This document shows, in pieces, positions 41,424-48,674 of a stretch of 64,000 bases of DNA. Both the position numbers and the translations under genes were made by a program. Each line of letters opens with the position of its first letter. Position 1 is the stretch's first letter. The DNA is from Rhizobium sp. CSW-27 (GTDB lineage Bacteria > Pseudomonadota > Alphaproteobacteria > Rhizobiales > Rhizobiaceae): the NCBI RefSeq assembly GCF_018760785.1, contig NZ_JAHHZO010000006.1, forward strand, positions 62,001 to 126,000, given 5' to 3'. The notes under the pieces were generated by a model. The model had not been told where the DNA came from. It searched no databases and saw nothing but the letters and a program-made list of their open reading frames with translations.

Positions 41424-42386
41424 ATGACAAGAACCATCGTCGCATCCGCCAGCCGGGAAATCGTCATCGGCTTCGACCAGCCCTTCTGCGTGATCGGCGA
41501 GCGGATCAACCCGACCGGTCGCAGGAAGCTGGCGGCCGAAATGATCGAGGGCAATTTCGAGACGGTCATCAGGGATGCGCTGGAGCAGGTGGCAGCAGGC
41601 GCCACCATGCTCGACGTCAATGCCGGCGTCACCTCCGTCAATCCGAACGAGACGGAACCCGCCCTCCTCGTCCAGACGCTGGAGATCGTCCAGAACCTCG
41701 TGGACGTGCCGCTCTCCATCGACAGTTCGGTGACAGCCGCCATCGAAGCGGCGCTGAAGGTGGCGAAGGGCCGGCCGCTGATCAATTCCGTCACCGGCGA
41801 GGAGGAGAAGCTGGAGGCCATCCTGCCGCTCTGCCGCAAATATGACGTACCGGTGGTGGCGATCTCCAATGACGAGACCGGCATCTCGATGGACCCGGAC
41901 GTGCGCTTCGCAGTGGCGAAGAAGATTGTCGAACGGGCCATGGATCACGGCATCAAGCCTCAGGATGTGGTAGTCGATCCGCTGGTGATGCCGATCGGGG
42001 CGCTGGGCGATGCCGGCCGGCAGGTGTTCCAACTGCTGCGGCGTCTGCGCGACGAACTGAAGGTCAACACCACCTGCGGGCTTTCCAATATTTCCTTCGG
42101 TCTGCCGCACCGGCACGGCATCAATGCCGGCTTCATTCCCATGGTGATCGGCGCCGGCATGACATCGGCGATCATGAACCCCTGCCGTCCGCAGGAGATG
42201 GAAGCAGTGCGCGCCGCCAATGTTCTCAACGGCACGGATGCCAACTGCACACGCTGGATCATGACCTATCGCGACCACAGGCCGGCCGAGGCAGGCGCTG
42301 CCGCGCCGGTGGCGGCTCCGCCCGCAGCCGGTGGACGGCGGGGCGGACGCGCCGCCCGCGCCGGTGCCGGGGCGCGTCTGGAATGA
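41424..42386 (+). CDS. Methyltetrahydrofolate:corrinoid methyltransferase (pterin-binding domain, MtgA/MetH-like)
   Basis: This 320-residue TIM-barrel pterin-binding enzyme corresponds to the folate domain of MetH and to MtgA/AcsE. FCVIGERINPTGRRKL is the opening signature. DVNAGVTSVNPNE and PLSIDSS carry the folate-binding Asp and Asn residues, and NISFGLPHR is also present. It moves methyl groups between the corrinoid protein and THF in either direction. Because homocysteine, corrinoid and pterin modules are on separate genes here, the arrangement is a split methionine synthase. The last 25 or so residues are an Ala/Gly/Arg tail (GGRRGGRAARAGAGARLE) absent from the core fold. Confidence 0.92.
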   Translation: MTRTIVASASREIVIGFDQPFCVIGERINPTGRRKLAAEMIEGNFETVIRDALEQVAAGATMLDVNAGVTSVNPNETEPALLVQTLEIVQNLVDVPLSIDSSVTAAIEAALKVAKGRPLINSVTGEEEKLEAILPLCRKYDVPVVAISNDETGISMDPDVRFAVAKKIVERAMDHGIKPQDVVVDPLVMPIGALGDAGRQVFQLLRRLRDELKVNTTCGLSNISFGLPHRHGINAGFIPMVIGAGMTSAIMNPCRPQEMEAVRAANVLNGTDANCTRWIMTYRDHRPAEAGAAAPVAAPPAAGGRRGGRAARAGAGARLE

Positions 42387-42547
42387 GGGCGCGGCCATGA
42401 CGCGCCCTCCCGTCGTGTCAGTTGCATGTTTGTGGACAGTTTCGCGCAGGCCGGTTCTGGCAGGCTCAACGCAGGTGGAATGCCAATCTGCCTTCGTCCC
42501 CCGCCCGTTCATGAGGAGCCGGGCCACGGCGACAGAAAGGCCGCATC

Positions 42548-42661
42548 ATGCAGTATGACTGGACCGGGGCGGAGCACCGCCGCCGCATGTTCTTTCGCTT
42601 CGGCTTTGGTGTCGCGTGCCTGACGGCGCTGATGGCTGTCGGGCTTGTAAAGTTCCTGTAA
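42548..42661 (+). CDS. Possible 37-residue single-pass membrane peptide
   Basis: A 37-codon frame begins at the ATG at 42548 (MQYDWTGAEHRRRMFFRFGF) with GAAAGG upstream. It ends just before a strong terminator. The second half (FGFGVACLTALMAVGLVKFL) is a clear hydrophobic segment preceded by three arginines, an N-in membrane-anchor pattern. It is too short for routine prediction. Its position as the last gene before the terminator of the methyltetrahydrofolate methyltransferase unit supports a real product, but no family is recognised. Confidence 0.45.
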   Translation: MQYDWTGAEHRRRMFFRFGFGVACLTALMAVGLVKFL

Positions 42662-42666
42662 CCCCT

Positions 42667-42710
42667 GCCCCGCACAGGCAGCGTCGAGGCCGGTGCGGGG
42701 CGCTTGTTTT
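42667..42710 (+). terminator. Rho-independent terminator downstream of the methyl-transfer unit
   Basis: A perfect nine-base-pair stem (GCCCCGCAC/GTGCGGGGC) with a 17-base loop is followed by GCTTGTTTT. It separates the methyl-THF methyltransferase gene and small membrane ORF from the corrinoid-activation gene. Confidence 0.8.
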
Positions 42711-42830
42711 GTAGCGTAAATCCATGGCGCCAAGCCGCGGCGGGGCCGATACGGGACGCTCCCAGACATGACGTCCGCGACAAAGAACGTCCGCAAGGCA
42801 CGGCGCACCAGAAGAAGGCAGGCGACAGAC

Positions 42831-44858
42831 ATGGCCGAAACCGATCCGCTTGTGCTGTTCATGCCCTCCGGCAGACGGGGTCGCTTTGCCGTGGGAACAT
42901 CGGTACTGGAAGCCGCACGCCAGCTTGGCGTCTATGTGGAAAGCGTCTGCGGCGGACGCGCCACCTGCGGGCGCTGCCAGATCTCGGTGCAGGAGGGCCA
43001 GTTTGCCAAGCACCAGATCACCTCATCGCTTGACCATCTCTCGCCGCCCGGCGCCCGCGAGGTGCGCTATGACGAGGTGCGCGGCCTTCCGGAGGGACGG
43101 CGCCTCTCCTGTTCCGCCACCATTCTCGGCGATCTGGTGATCGACGTGCCGCAGGATACGGTGGTGAATGCGCAACTGGTGCGCAAGAGCGCCGACGATC
43201 GCGTCATCCTGCGCAACCCCGCCATCCGCATGTGCTATGTGGAGGTGGAGGAGCCGGACATGGAAAAGCCGCTCGGCGATCTTGACCGGCTGAAGGCGGC
43301 CCTTTCCCGCGACTGGCATTTCGGCAACCTGGCGGTGGACACCCACCTGCTTTCGCAGGTGCAATCCATTCTGCGCAAAGGTGCGTGGAAGGTAACGGCG
43401 GCCATTCATCAGGACCCGTCGGAGGATCGTCCTCACCTCATCGCGCTCTATCCCGGCCTGAAGAACGAGGCCTATGGCATTGCCTGCGATATCGGCTCCA
43501 CGACGATTGCCATGCATCTCTCCTCGCTGCTGTCGGGCCGCACCATCGCGTCGGCCGGCACGCCGAATCCGCAGATCCGCTTCGGCGAAGACCTGATGAG
43601 CCGCGTCTCCTACGTGATGATGAACCCTGACGGTCGCGCCGCAATGACAAGCGCCGTGCGCGAGGCGCTGAACGGACTGATCGAGCGCGTCTGCGCCGAA
43701 GGCGGCATTGCCCGCAGCGACATTCTCGACAGCGTCTTCGTCGGCAATCCGATCATGCACCATCTCTTCCTCGGCATCGATCCGACGGAACTGGGCGGCG
43801 CGCCGTTCGCGCTTGCCGTCTCGGGCGCGCTGCAGGCACGGGCGGCCGAACTGGACCTCGCGATGAACGAAGGCACCCGCAGCTATCTCCTGCCCTGCAT
43901 CGCCGGCCATGTGGGGGCGGATGCCGCCGCGGCGACGCTGGCGGAGGGGCCGCACCGGCAGGACGAGATGATGCTGCTCGTCGACATCGGCACCAATGCC
44001 GAAATCGTGCTCGGCCATGCGGGCCGCATCGTCGCCGCCTCCTCCCCCACCGGTCCGGCTTTCGAGGGTGCGGAGATTTCCGGCGGCCAGCGCGCTGCCC
44101 CAGGCGCGATCGAGCGGGTGCGCATCGATCCCGTCACGCTGGAGCCGCGCTTCCGGGTGATCGGCATCGAGCCCTGGTCGGACGAGCCGGGCTTTGCCGA
44201 GGCGGCGGAGACGATCAAGGTGACCGGCATCTGCGGTTCCGGCATCATAGAGGTGGTGGCGGAACTCTATCTGGCCGGCATCCTCTCGGAGGACGGCGTG
44301 ATCGACGGGACGCTTGCCGAGCGAAGCCCGCGGATTCTCGCGAACGGGCGCACCTTTTCCTACCTGCTCCTCGACGGCGAACCACGGATCACGGTGACGC
44401 AGAACGACGTGCGCGCCATCCAGCTGGCCAAGGCCGCGCTTTATGCGGGCGTCAAGCTGCTGATGGACCGGCAGGGCGTCACCTCGGTTGACCGGATCGG
44501 TCTCGCCGGCGCCTTCGGGACCTTCATCGATCCCACCTATGCCATGGTGCTAGGCCTCATTCCGGATTGCGACCTGGCGCGGGTCAAGGCGGTCGGCAAT
44601 GCCGCAGGAACGGGGGCACGCATGTGCCTGCTGAACCGCGATCACCGCCGCGAGATCGAGGCGCTGGTCAGCCGTATCGAAAAGATCGAGACCGCGCTGG
44701 AGCCGAGCTTCCAGCAGCATTTCGTGCACGCCATGGCGCTGCCCAACAAGGTGGATGCCTTCCCGCATCTGGCAGCGGCGGTACGTCTGCCGGAGCGCAA
44801 GGCAGGCAGCGGCGAAGGCGAAGCCAGTGGCCGCCGGCGGCGCCGCAGCCGGGACTGA
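42831..44858 (+). CDS. ASKHA-domain corrinoid-reactivating protein with 2Fe-2S domain (RamA/RACE-type)
   Basis: This 675-residue protein has an N-terminal plant-type 2Fe-2S ferredoxin domain (ligands C40, C46, C49 and C94: C-x5-C-x2-C...C). A linker and a large ASKHA (DUF4445) ATPase domain from about residue 215 onward follow, with YGIACDIGSTTIA, LLVDIGTNAEIV and GICGSGIIE phosphate loops. Proteins of this type reduce inactive Co(II) corrinoid back to Co(I) using ATP, replacing the SAM/flavodoxin domain of MetH. The tail ends in an Arg-rich stretch (GRRRRRSRD). I chose the ATG at 42831; one at 42768 is also open but yields a basic extension and has a weaker context. Confidence 0.92.
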   Translation: MAETDPLVLFMPSGRRGRFAVGTSVLEAARQLGVYVESVCGGRATCGRCQISVQEGQFAKHQITSSLDHLSPPGAREVRYDEVRGLPEGRRLSCSATILGDLVIDVPQDTVVNAQLVRKSADDRVILRNPAIRMCYVEVEEPDMEKPLGDLDRLKAALSRDWHFGNLAVDTHLLSQVQSILRKGAWKVTAAIHQDPSEDRPHLIALYPGLKNEAYGIACDIGSTTIAMHLSSLLSGRTIASAGTPNPQIRFGEDLMSRVSYVMMNPDGRAAMTSAVREALNGLIERVCAEGGIARSDILDSVFVGNPIMHHLFLGIDPTELGGAPFALAVSGALQARAAELDLAMNEGTRSYLLPCIAGHVGADAAAATLAEGPHRQDEMMLLVDIGTNAEIVLGHAGRIVAASSPTGPAFEGAEISGGQRAAPGAIERVRIDPVTLEPRFRVIGIEPWSDEPGFAEAAETIKVTGICGSGIIEVVAELYLAGILSEDGVIDGTLAERSPRILANGRTFSYLLLDGEPRITVTQNDVRAIQLAKAALYAGVKLLMDRQGVTSVDRIGLAGAFGTFIDPTYAMVLGLIPDCDLARVKAVGNAAGTGARMCLLNRDHRREIEALVSRIEKIETALEPSFQQHFVHAMALPNKVDAFPHLAAAVRLPERKAGSGEGEASGRRRRRSRD

Positions 44859-44906
44859 CCGGCGAAGAGCCGCAAGCACCACGGCGCGGCAGGTGGAAGG
44901 CCGATC

Positions 44907-45803
44907 TCAGGCGGCCGCCCGCTCCATTTCGCCATAGGCCTCGCGGATGCTCTGCGCCACCGCCTTGGCAGGTACCGACAGTTCGCCCGAGGATAGCAGC
45001 CGCACGTCGAAATTCATCAGGTCCGGCAGCCCCTCCTTGACGCCGAGGATCGTCATGTCCTCGGTGATGTAGGAGCGCGGGAAAGGTGCGATCGCCAGAT
45101 CGGAGACGACGGCGGCGCGCTGCGCCATGGTATTGGCACTGAGATAGGCGACGCGATAGGGCCGCTTCATGTTTTCCAGCCCGGCAATTGCCACCTGCCG
45201 CCAGATGCAGCCATCCTCCCAGATCGAGATCGGCAGCGGATCGCGCAAATGCGCCGTGCCGCAGCGGGCGCCGGCCCAGACCAGCTTGTCCTGATAGACC
45301 AGTTCGCCGGCCGCCGCATGCGGACGCGTCGAATAATTGATCAGCGCAAGATCCAGCCGCTGCTCCTCGATGCGGCGACGAAGCCGCATGCTCATGTCCA
45401 CCGTCACATCGACCATGATGCCCGGAAACTTTCCGGCGAAATCCTTGAGAATGCTCGGCAGCAGACGTTCGGCAATGTCATCCGCAGCACCCAGCCGCAC
45501 GATGCCGGACAGTTCCGGCATGACGAAACGCGACACCGCCTCGTTGGACAGCGCAATCATGCGGCGCGCATAGGAGAGCAGCATTTCCCCATGCGGCGTC
45601 AGCGTCACCGAACGCGCATCGCGCAGGAACAGCGTGGTCCTGAGCTGTTCCTCCAGCTTCTTGATCTGCATGGAGACCGCGGACGGGGTACGCAGAACGG
45701 CTTCGGCCGCCGTCGAGAAATTGCCGGTATCGGCAATCGCCACGAAGGTGCGCAGCACGTCGTTGTCAAGCAGCGGCAGGGACTGACGGAAAGGCATGTT
45801 CAT
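44907..45803 (-). CDS. LysR-family transcriptional regulator
   Basis: This 298-residue regulator has an N-terminal winged helix-turn-helix (LLDNDVLRTFVAIADTGNFS, then AAEAVLRTPSAVSMQIKKLEEQL). The C-terminal effector domain has two close cysteines (GARCGTAHLRDPLPISIWEDGC, about residues 200-220). The ATG at 45803 is preferred; others at 45797 and further upstream are possible. It is divergent from a DUF1127 gene, and between them are direct and inverted repeats that look like its operators. The arrangement recalls the VtlR/LsrB regulators of rhizobia and Brucella, which control DUF1127 small proteins. That comparison is from memory. Confidence 0.9.
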   Translation of the reverse strand: MNMPFRQSLPLLDNDVLRTFVAIADTGNFSTAAEAVLRTPSAVSMQIKKLEEQLRTTLFLRDARSVTLTPHGEMLLSYARRMIALSNEAVSRFVMPELSGIVRLGAADDIAERLLPSILKDFAGKFPGIMVDVTVDMSMRLRRRIEEQRLDLALINYSTRPHAAAGELVYQDKLVWAGARCGTAHLRDPLPISIWEDGCIWRQVAIAGLENMKRPYRVAYLSANTMAQRAAVVSDLAIAPFPRSYITEDMTILGVKEGLPDLMNFDVRLLSSGELSVPAKAVAQSIREAYGEMERAAA

Positions 45804-45845
45804 CGGCTCATCTTTCAAATTAGCTGAACATAAGCACCATATCAT

Positions 45846-45944
45846 TTCGTTTGATTGATCGTCAATCGCCCTGCATCTTGCCAGCGTGGATGTGAAAACA
45901 CCACGAAATGTCATGGCAGCCATAAAATCCATTCGTTTGATTGA
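45846..45944. promoter_or_regulatory. Repeated LysR-type operator motif in divergent promoter
   Basis: The 13-base sequence TTCGTTTGATTGA occurs twice in the same orientation, at 45846-45858 and 45932-45944. The first copy runs into a perfect inverted repeat GATTGA-TCG-TCAATC (45853-45867). This lies between the divergent LysR and DUF1127 genes and fits an autoregulating LysR activator with two sites. Confidence 0.55.
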
Positions 45945-46027
45945 AGATTAAAGGGCGCGCATGACTGTCTGGCGCAGGCGGAAGAACCGCCTGTGTCTCT
46001 TGCCTCGACACCAGAAGGAAACGACCC

Positions 46028-46285
46028 ATGACGATCATCATCGATCACCGGCCGGTCCGGCGGAGCAGCCGCTGGCCCGGCACCCGGATCAGCCATCGGC
46101 AGACGCCCGGACCGCTTCGCCAGAGCCTGTCGGACGTCCTTTCCGCCGCCAGCCGGTGGATTGCAGCGCAGCGGATCGCCCATCGGCGGCGGCAGACCGC
46201 AAGGATGCTGGAAGCCCTGCCCTACGACCTGCGCAAGGACATCGGCTGGCCGGCAGGCGGCAGCGACAAGGCGGAGCGCAGCTGA
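46028..46285 (+). CDS. DUF1127 domain-containing small protein
   Basis: This 85-residue, very basic protein begins MTIIIDHRPVRRSSRW. The C-terminal DUF1127 signature is visible as an Arg-rich helix (RIAHRRRQTARMLEALP) followed by YDLRKDIGWP. Members of this family (YjiS-like) bind RNA or act in phosphate, carbon and stress responses in Agrobacterium and Brucella. It is transcribed divergently from a LysR regulator and ends before its own terminator, so it is a single-gene unit probably controlled by that regulator. Confidence 0.85.
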   Translation: MTIIIDHRPVRRSSRWPGTRISHRQTPGPLRQSLSDVLSAASRWIAAQRIAHRRRQTARMLEALPYDLRKDIGWPAGGSDKAERS

Positions 46286-46311
46286 CATGCCCGATTGCGA
46301 CATGGCCTTGA

Positions 46312-46351
46312 CCCCGCATCTGCACCAGGCTGGATGCGGGGTTTCTGTTTT
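46312..46351 (+). terminator. Terminator after the DUF1127 gene
   Basis: A perfect nine-base-pair stem (CCCCGCATC/GATGCGGGG) with a 12-base loop is followed by TTTCTGTTTT, 26 bases past the stop. Confidence 0.85.
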
Positions 46352-46508
46352 ATGCGCCCCTGATGGAGCGCGGCCCAAACTTTAGCCATTTGAACCTTCT
46401 GCGGGCACGACTTCAAGGCAGTCGCAAAAATGTCGGATCGACCACCGGAAGTTTTACATTCGCGACGCGAATACCGATCTTGATGTCGCATCAGGAACAC
46501 TAAGGGGC

Positions 46509-46514
46509 TATAAT
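46509..46514 (+). promoter_or_regulatory. Possible -10 element of the GlxA-type regulator gene
   Basis: A consensus TATAAT stands out 39 bases upstream of the ATG. No good -35 element is seen at the usual distance, so an activator-dependent promoter is possible. Confidence 0.3.
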
Positions 46515-46553
46515 TTCACGCGAGGAATAGCAGGCCGCCACGGAGCCCTCGCG

Positions 46554-47573
46554 ATGAACAAGCCCCAGCCGAAAAAACGAACGCTCGTCTTCTTTCTCAT
46601 TCCGCACTTTACCATGCTGCCCTTTTCCGCTGCCGTGGAAACCCTGCGTATTGCCAACCGCATGCTGGGCTATCCTGCCTACGACTGGCGCATCGCCTCC
46701 GTCGACGGCCAGAAGGTCTACTCGTCAAGCGGCATCGCCATCGACGTCAACACCTCTCTGGCAGACGAACGCCGGCATCTCGGCGGAGAGCACCGGCCGA
46801 ACATGGTGCTGATCTGTTCCGGCATCTATGTGGAGGAGTTCAACAACAAGTCGGTGAACGCCTTCCTGCGCGAGACCTATAATCGCGGTGTTGCCGTCGG
46901 CAGCCTCTGTACGGGCGCGCATGTGCTTGCCCAGGCCGGTCTGCTGAACGGCAAGCGCTGCGCGATCCATTGGGAAAACCTGCCGGGCTTTTCCGAAGCC
47001 TTCCCGCAGGCGGAAGTCTATGCCGATCTCTACGAGGTGGACAGCAACCTCTATACCTGCGCCGGCGGCACCGCCTCGCTCGACATGATGCTGAACCTGA
47101 TCGGCCAGGATTTTGGCGAGACGCTGGTGAACCGGGTCTGCGAGCAGCAGTTGACAGACCGCGTGCGCAACCCGCATGACCGCCAGCGGCTGCCGCTCAG
47201 GGCGCGCCTCGGCGTGCAGAACGGCAAGGTGCTGCAGATCATCGAGCTGATGGAAAGCAATCTCGCCGAGCCCATGTCGCTGATCGAGATCGCCGATGAT
47301 GTCGGCCTGTCGCGCCGGCAGATCGAGCGCCTGTTCCGCCAGGAAATGGGCCGTTCGCCGGCCCGCTACTACCTGGAAATCAGGCTGGACCGCGCCCGCC
47401 ATCTGCTGGTGCAATCCTCCATGCCGGTGGTGGAGGTTGCGGTCGCCTGCGGCTTCGTTTCCGCCTCGCATTTTTCCAAGTGTTATCGCGAGGTCTATAA
47501 CCGCTCTCCGCAACAGGAGCGCGCCGAACGCAAGCTGACGCTGAACACCTCGCGCACCGGCGTCGTGGTCTGA
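46554..47573 (+). CDS. GlxA-family AraC-type transcriptional regulator (GbdR-like)
   Basis: This 339-residue protein has an N-terminal DJ-1/PfpI-like domain (residues about 10-190, with VGSLCTGAHVLAQAGLL in place of the nucleophile elbow). A C-terminal AraC DNA-binding domain follows (about 230-330, with SLIEIADDVGLSRRQIERLF and VEVAVACGFVSASHFSKCYR). This architecture and the N-terminus FFLIPHFTMLPFSAAVETLR resemble GbdR, ArgR and CdhR of Pseudomonas, which respond to glycine betaine/dimethylglycine, arginine and carnitine. Its location among quaternary-amine transport and demethylation genes makes betaine or dimethylglycine sensing the best guess. Confidence 0.9.
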   Translation: MNKPQPKKRTLVFFLIPHFTMLPFSAAVETLRIANRMLGYPAYDWRIASVDGQKVYSSSGIAIDVNTSLADERRHLGGEHRPNMVLICSGIYVEEFNNKSVNAFLRETYNRGVAVGSLCTGAHVLAQAGLLNGKRCAIHWENLPGFSEAFPQAEVYADLYEVDSNLYTCAGGTASLDMMLNLIGQDFGETLVNRVCEQQLTDRVRNPHDRQRLPLRARLGVQNGKVLQIIELMESNLAEPMSLIEIADDVGLSRRQIERLFRQEMGRSPARYYLEIRLDRARHLLVQSSMPVVEVAVACGFVSASHFSKCYREVYNRSPQQERAERKLTLNTSRTGVVV

Positions 47574-47595
47574 TCCACCGAACCCGTCAACGCAA

Positions 47596-47626
47596 ATCCG
47601 CCGCGGCCTTCCGGCGCGCGGCGGAT
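47596..47626. terminator. Strong hairpin between convergent genes
   Basis: A perfect ten-base-pair inverted repeat (ATCCGCCGCG/CGCGGCGGAT) with an 11-base loop lies between the convergent GlxA-type regulator and response-regulator genes. It lacks a T-run on either strand, so it may block readthrough only partly. Confidence 0.5.
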
Positions 47627-47670
47627 CGCGGGGAGATCCCTCTGTCTCTATGCCTTGCCTTACCCTTGGC

Positions 47671-48507
47671 TCAAGCGACGCGCGCGCTGCGCTGCGCCTG
47701 CATGGACTTGATCTGCACCAGCGTGTCGAGGTTCTGGTTGACGCGGCAGTAGAATTCCTCGTCGATGAAGGGGCGCAGCATGAAATCATTGCCGCCGGCC
47801 TTCAGGAATCGCGCCGAGAGAAGCCGGTCGGTGGAGGAGGACACGCCGATCACCCGCAACTCGTGCGAGCCGCGCACCGAGCGGATGCGCCGCGTGAGCT
47901 CGAAGCCGTCGATATCGGGCATGTTGTAATCGGTCACCACAAGGCCGATATCGGCATTCTTCTTGAGGAGATCGATCGCCTTGGCGCCGCTTTCCGCCAC
48001 GCTGACACGGAAATTGTAGCGCTTCAGGCGGGTGGAGAGAAGTGCCCGCGCCGTCGGGCTGTCATCGACGATCAGCACATGGTGGCGATGGTTGGTGAGG
48101 AAGCGGCAGACGGATTCCACCAGCATTTCAACGGCAAAGATACTGTCCTTCAGGATGTAGTCGACAATGTCCTTGGCCAGCAGCTTTTCGCGGGTCTGTT
48201 CCTGGAAGGTGCCGGTGAAGACAATGGTCGGGATGTTCAGGTCGAGCAGATATTCGAGGGCCTCGCCGTTCTCGGCGCCGGGAAGGTTGATGTTGGAGAT
48301 CGCCAGCGTGACCGGCTCCTCCGACAGCTCATTGGCCATCATCAGATCCTCGTGGGTCCGGCAGATCTCGACCTCGATGCCGAAGATTTCCTTGAGGCGC
48401 TGGCGGATCATGGAGGTGAAGACGTTCGAATCTTCGGCCACGATGATGCGGGCATCCGGAAATTGTTCGCCCGAGTATTGCATTCCCGATAAACCCAAGT
48501 ATGTCAT
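47671..48507 (-). CDS. Response regulator with two receiver domains (first one degenerate)
   Basis: This 278-residue protein consists of two CheY-like receiver domains and no output domain. The second (about residues 142-265) is canonical, with VDDS, phosphoacceptor D193 in VVTDYNMPD, and the conserved Ser and K/R positions. The first (about 20-138) has the acidic pair as AEDS but replaces the phosphoacceptor Asp by Asn (N72 in AISNINLPG), so it cannot be phosphorylated normally. AGAAGG precedes the ATG at 48507. It is probably a phosphorelay or scaffold protein in motility or stress signalling. No kinase is adjacent. Confidence 0.88.
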   Translation of the reverse strand: MTYLGLSGMQYSGEQFPDARIIVAEDSNVFTSMIRQRLKEIFGIEVEICRTHEDLMMANELSEEPVTLAISNINLPGAENGEALEYLLDLNIPTIVFTGTFQEQTREKLLAKDIVDYILKDSIFAVEMLVESVCRFLTNHRHHVLIVDDSPTARALLSTRLKRYNFRVSVAESGAKAIDLLKKNADIGLVVTDYNMPDIDGFELTRRIRSVRGSHELRVIGVSSSTDRLLSARFLKAGGNDFMLRPFIDEEFYCRVNQNLDTLVQIKSMQAQRSARVA

Positions 48508-48602
48508 GGCCCGCCTTCTTTATATTCGCGATGGCTTGACAATAGGCATCCCCCGCTTGCCGAACCCTTAAGCGCTGCAGGCGCAACGGGCGAAATCAAG
48601 CC

Positions 48603-48629
48603 AAAAAGGCGGCCCCGGAAGGCCGCCTT
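48603..48629 (-). terminator. Terminator of the dimethylglycine dehydrogenase gene
   Basis: On the minus strand a nine-base-pair stem (AAGGCGGCC/GGCCGCCTT) with a six-base loop is followed by TTTTTGG, about 45 bases past the dehydrogenase stop. Confidence 0.88.
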
Positions 48630-48674
48630 GCAATCATGGTCAATCAAGTATTGTAGACCCTTGCGAGATTTCGC

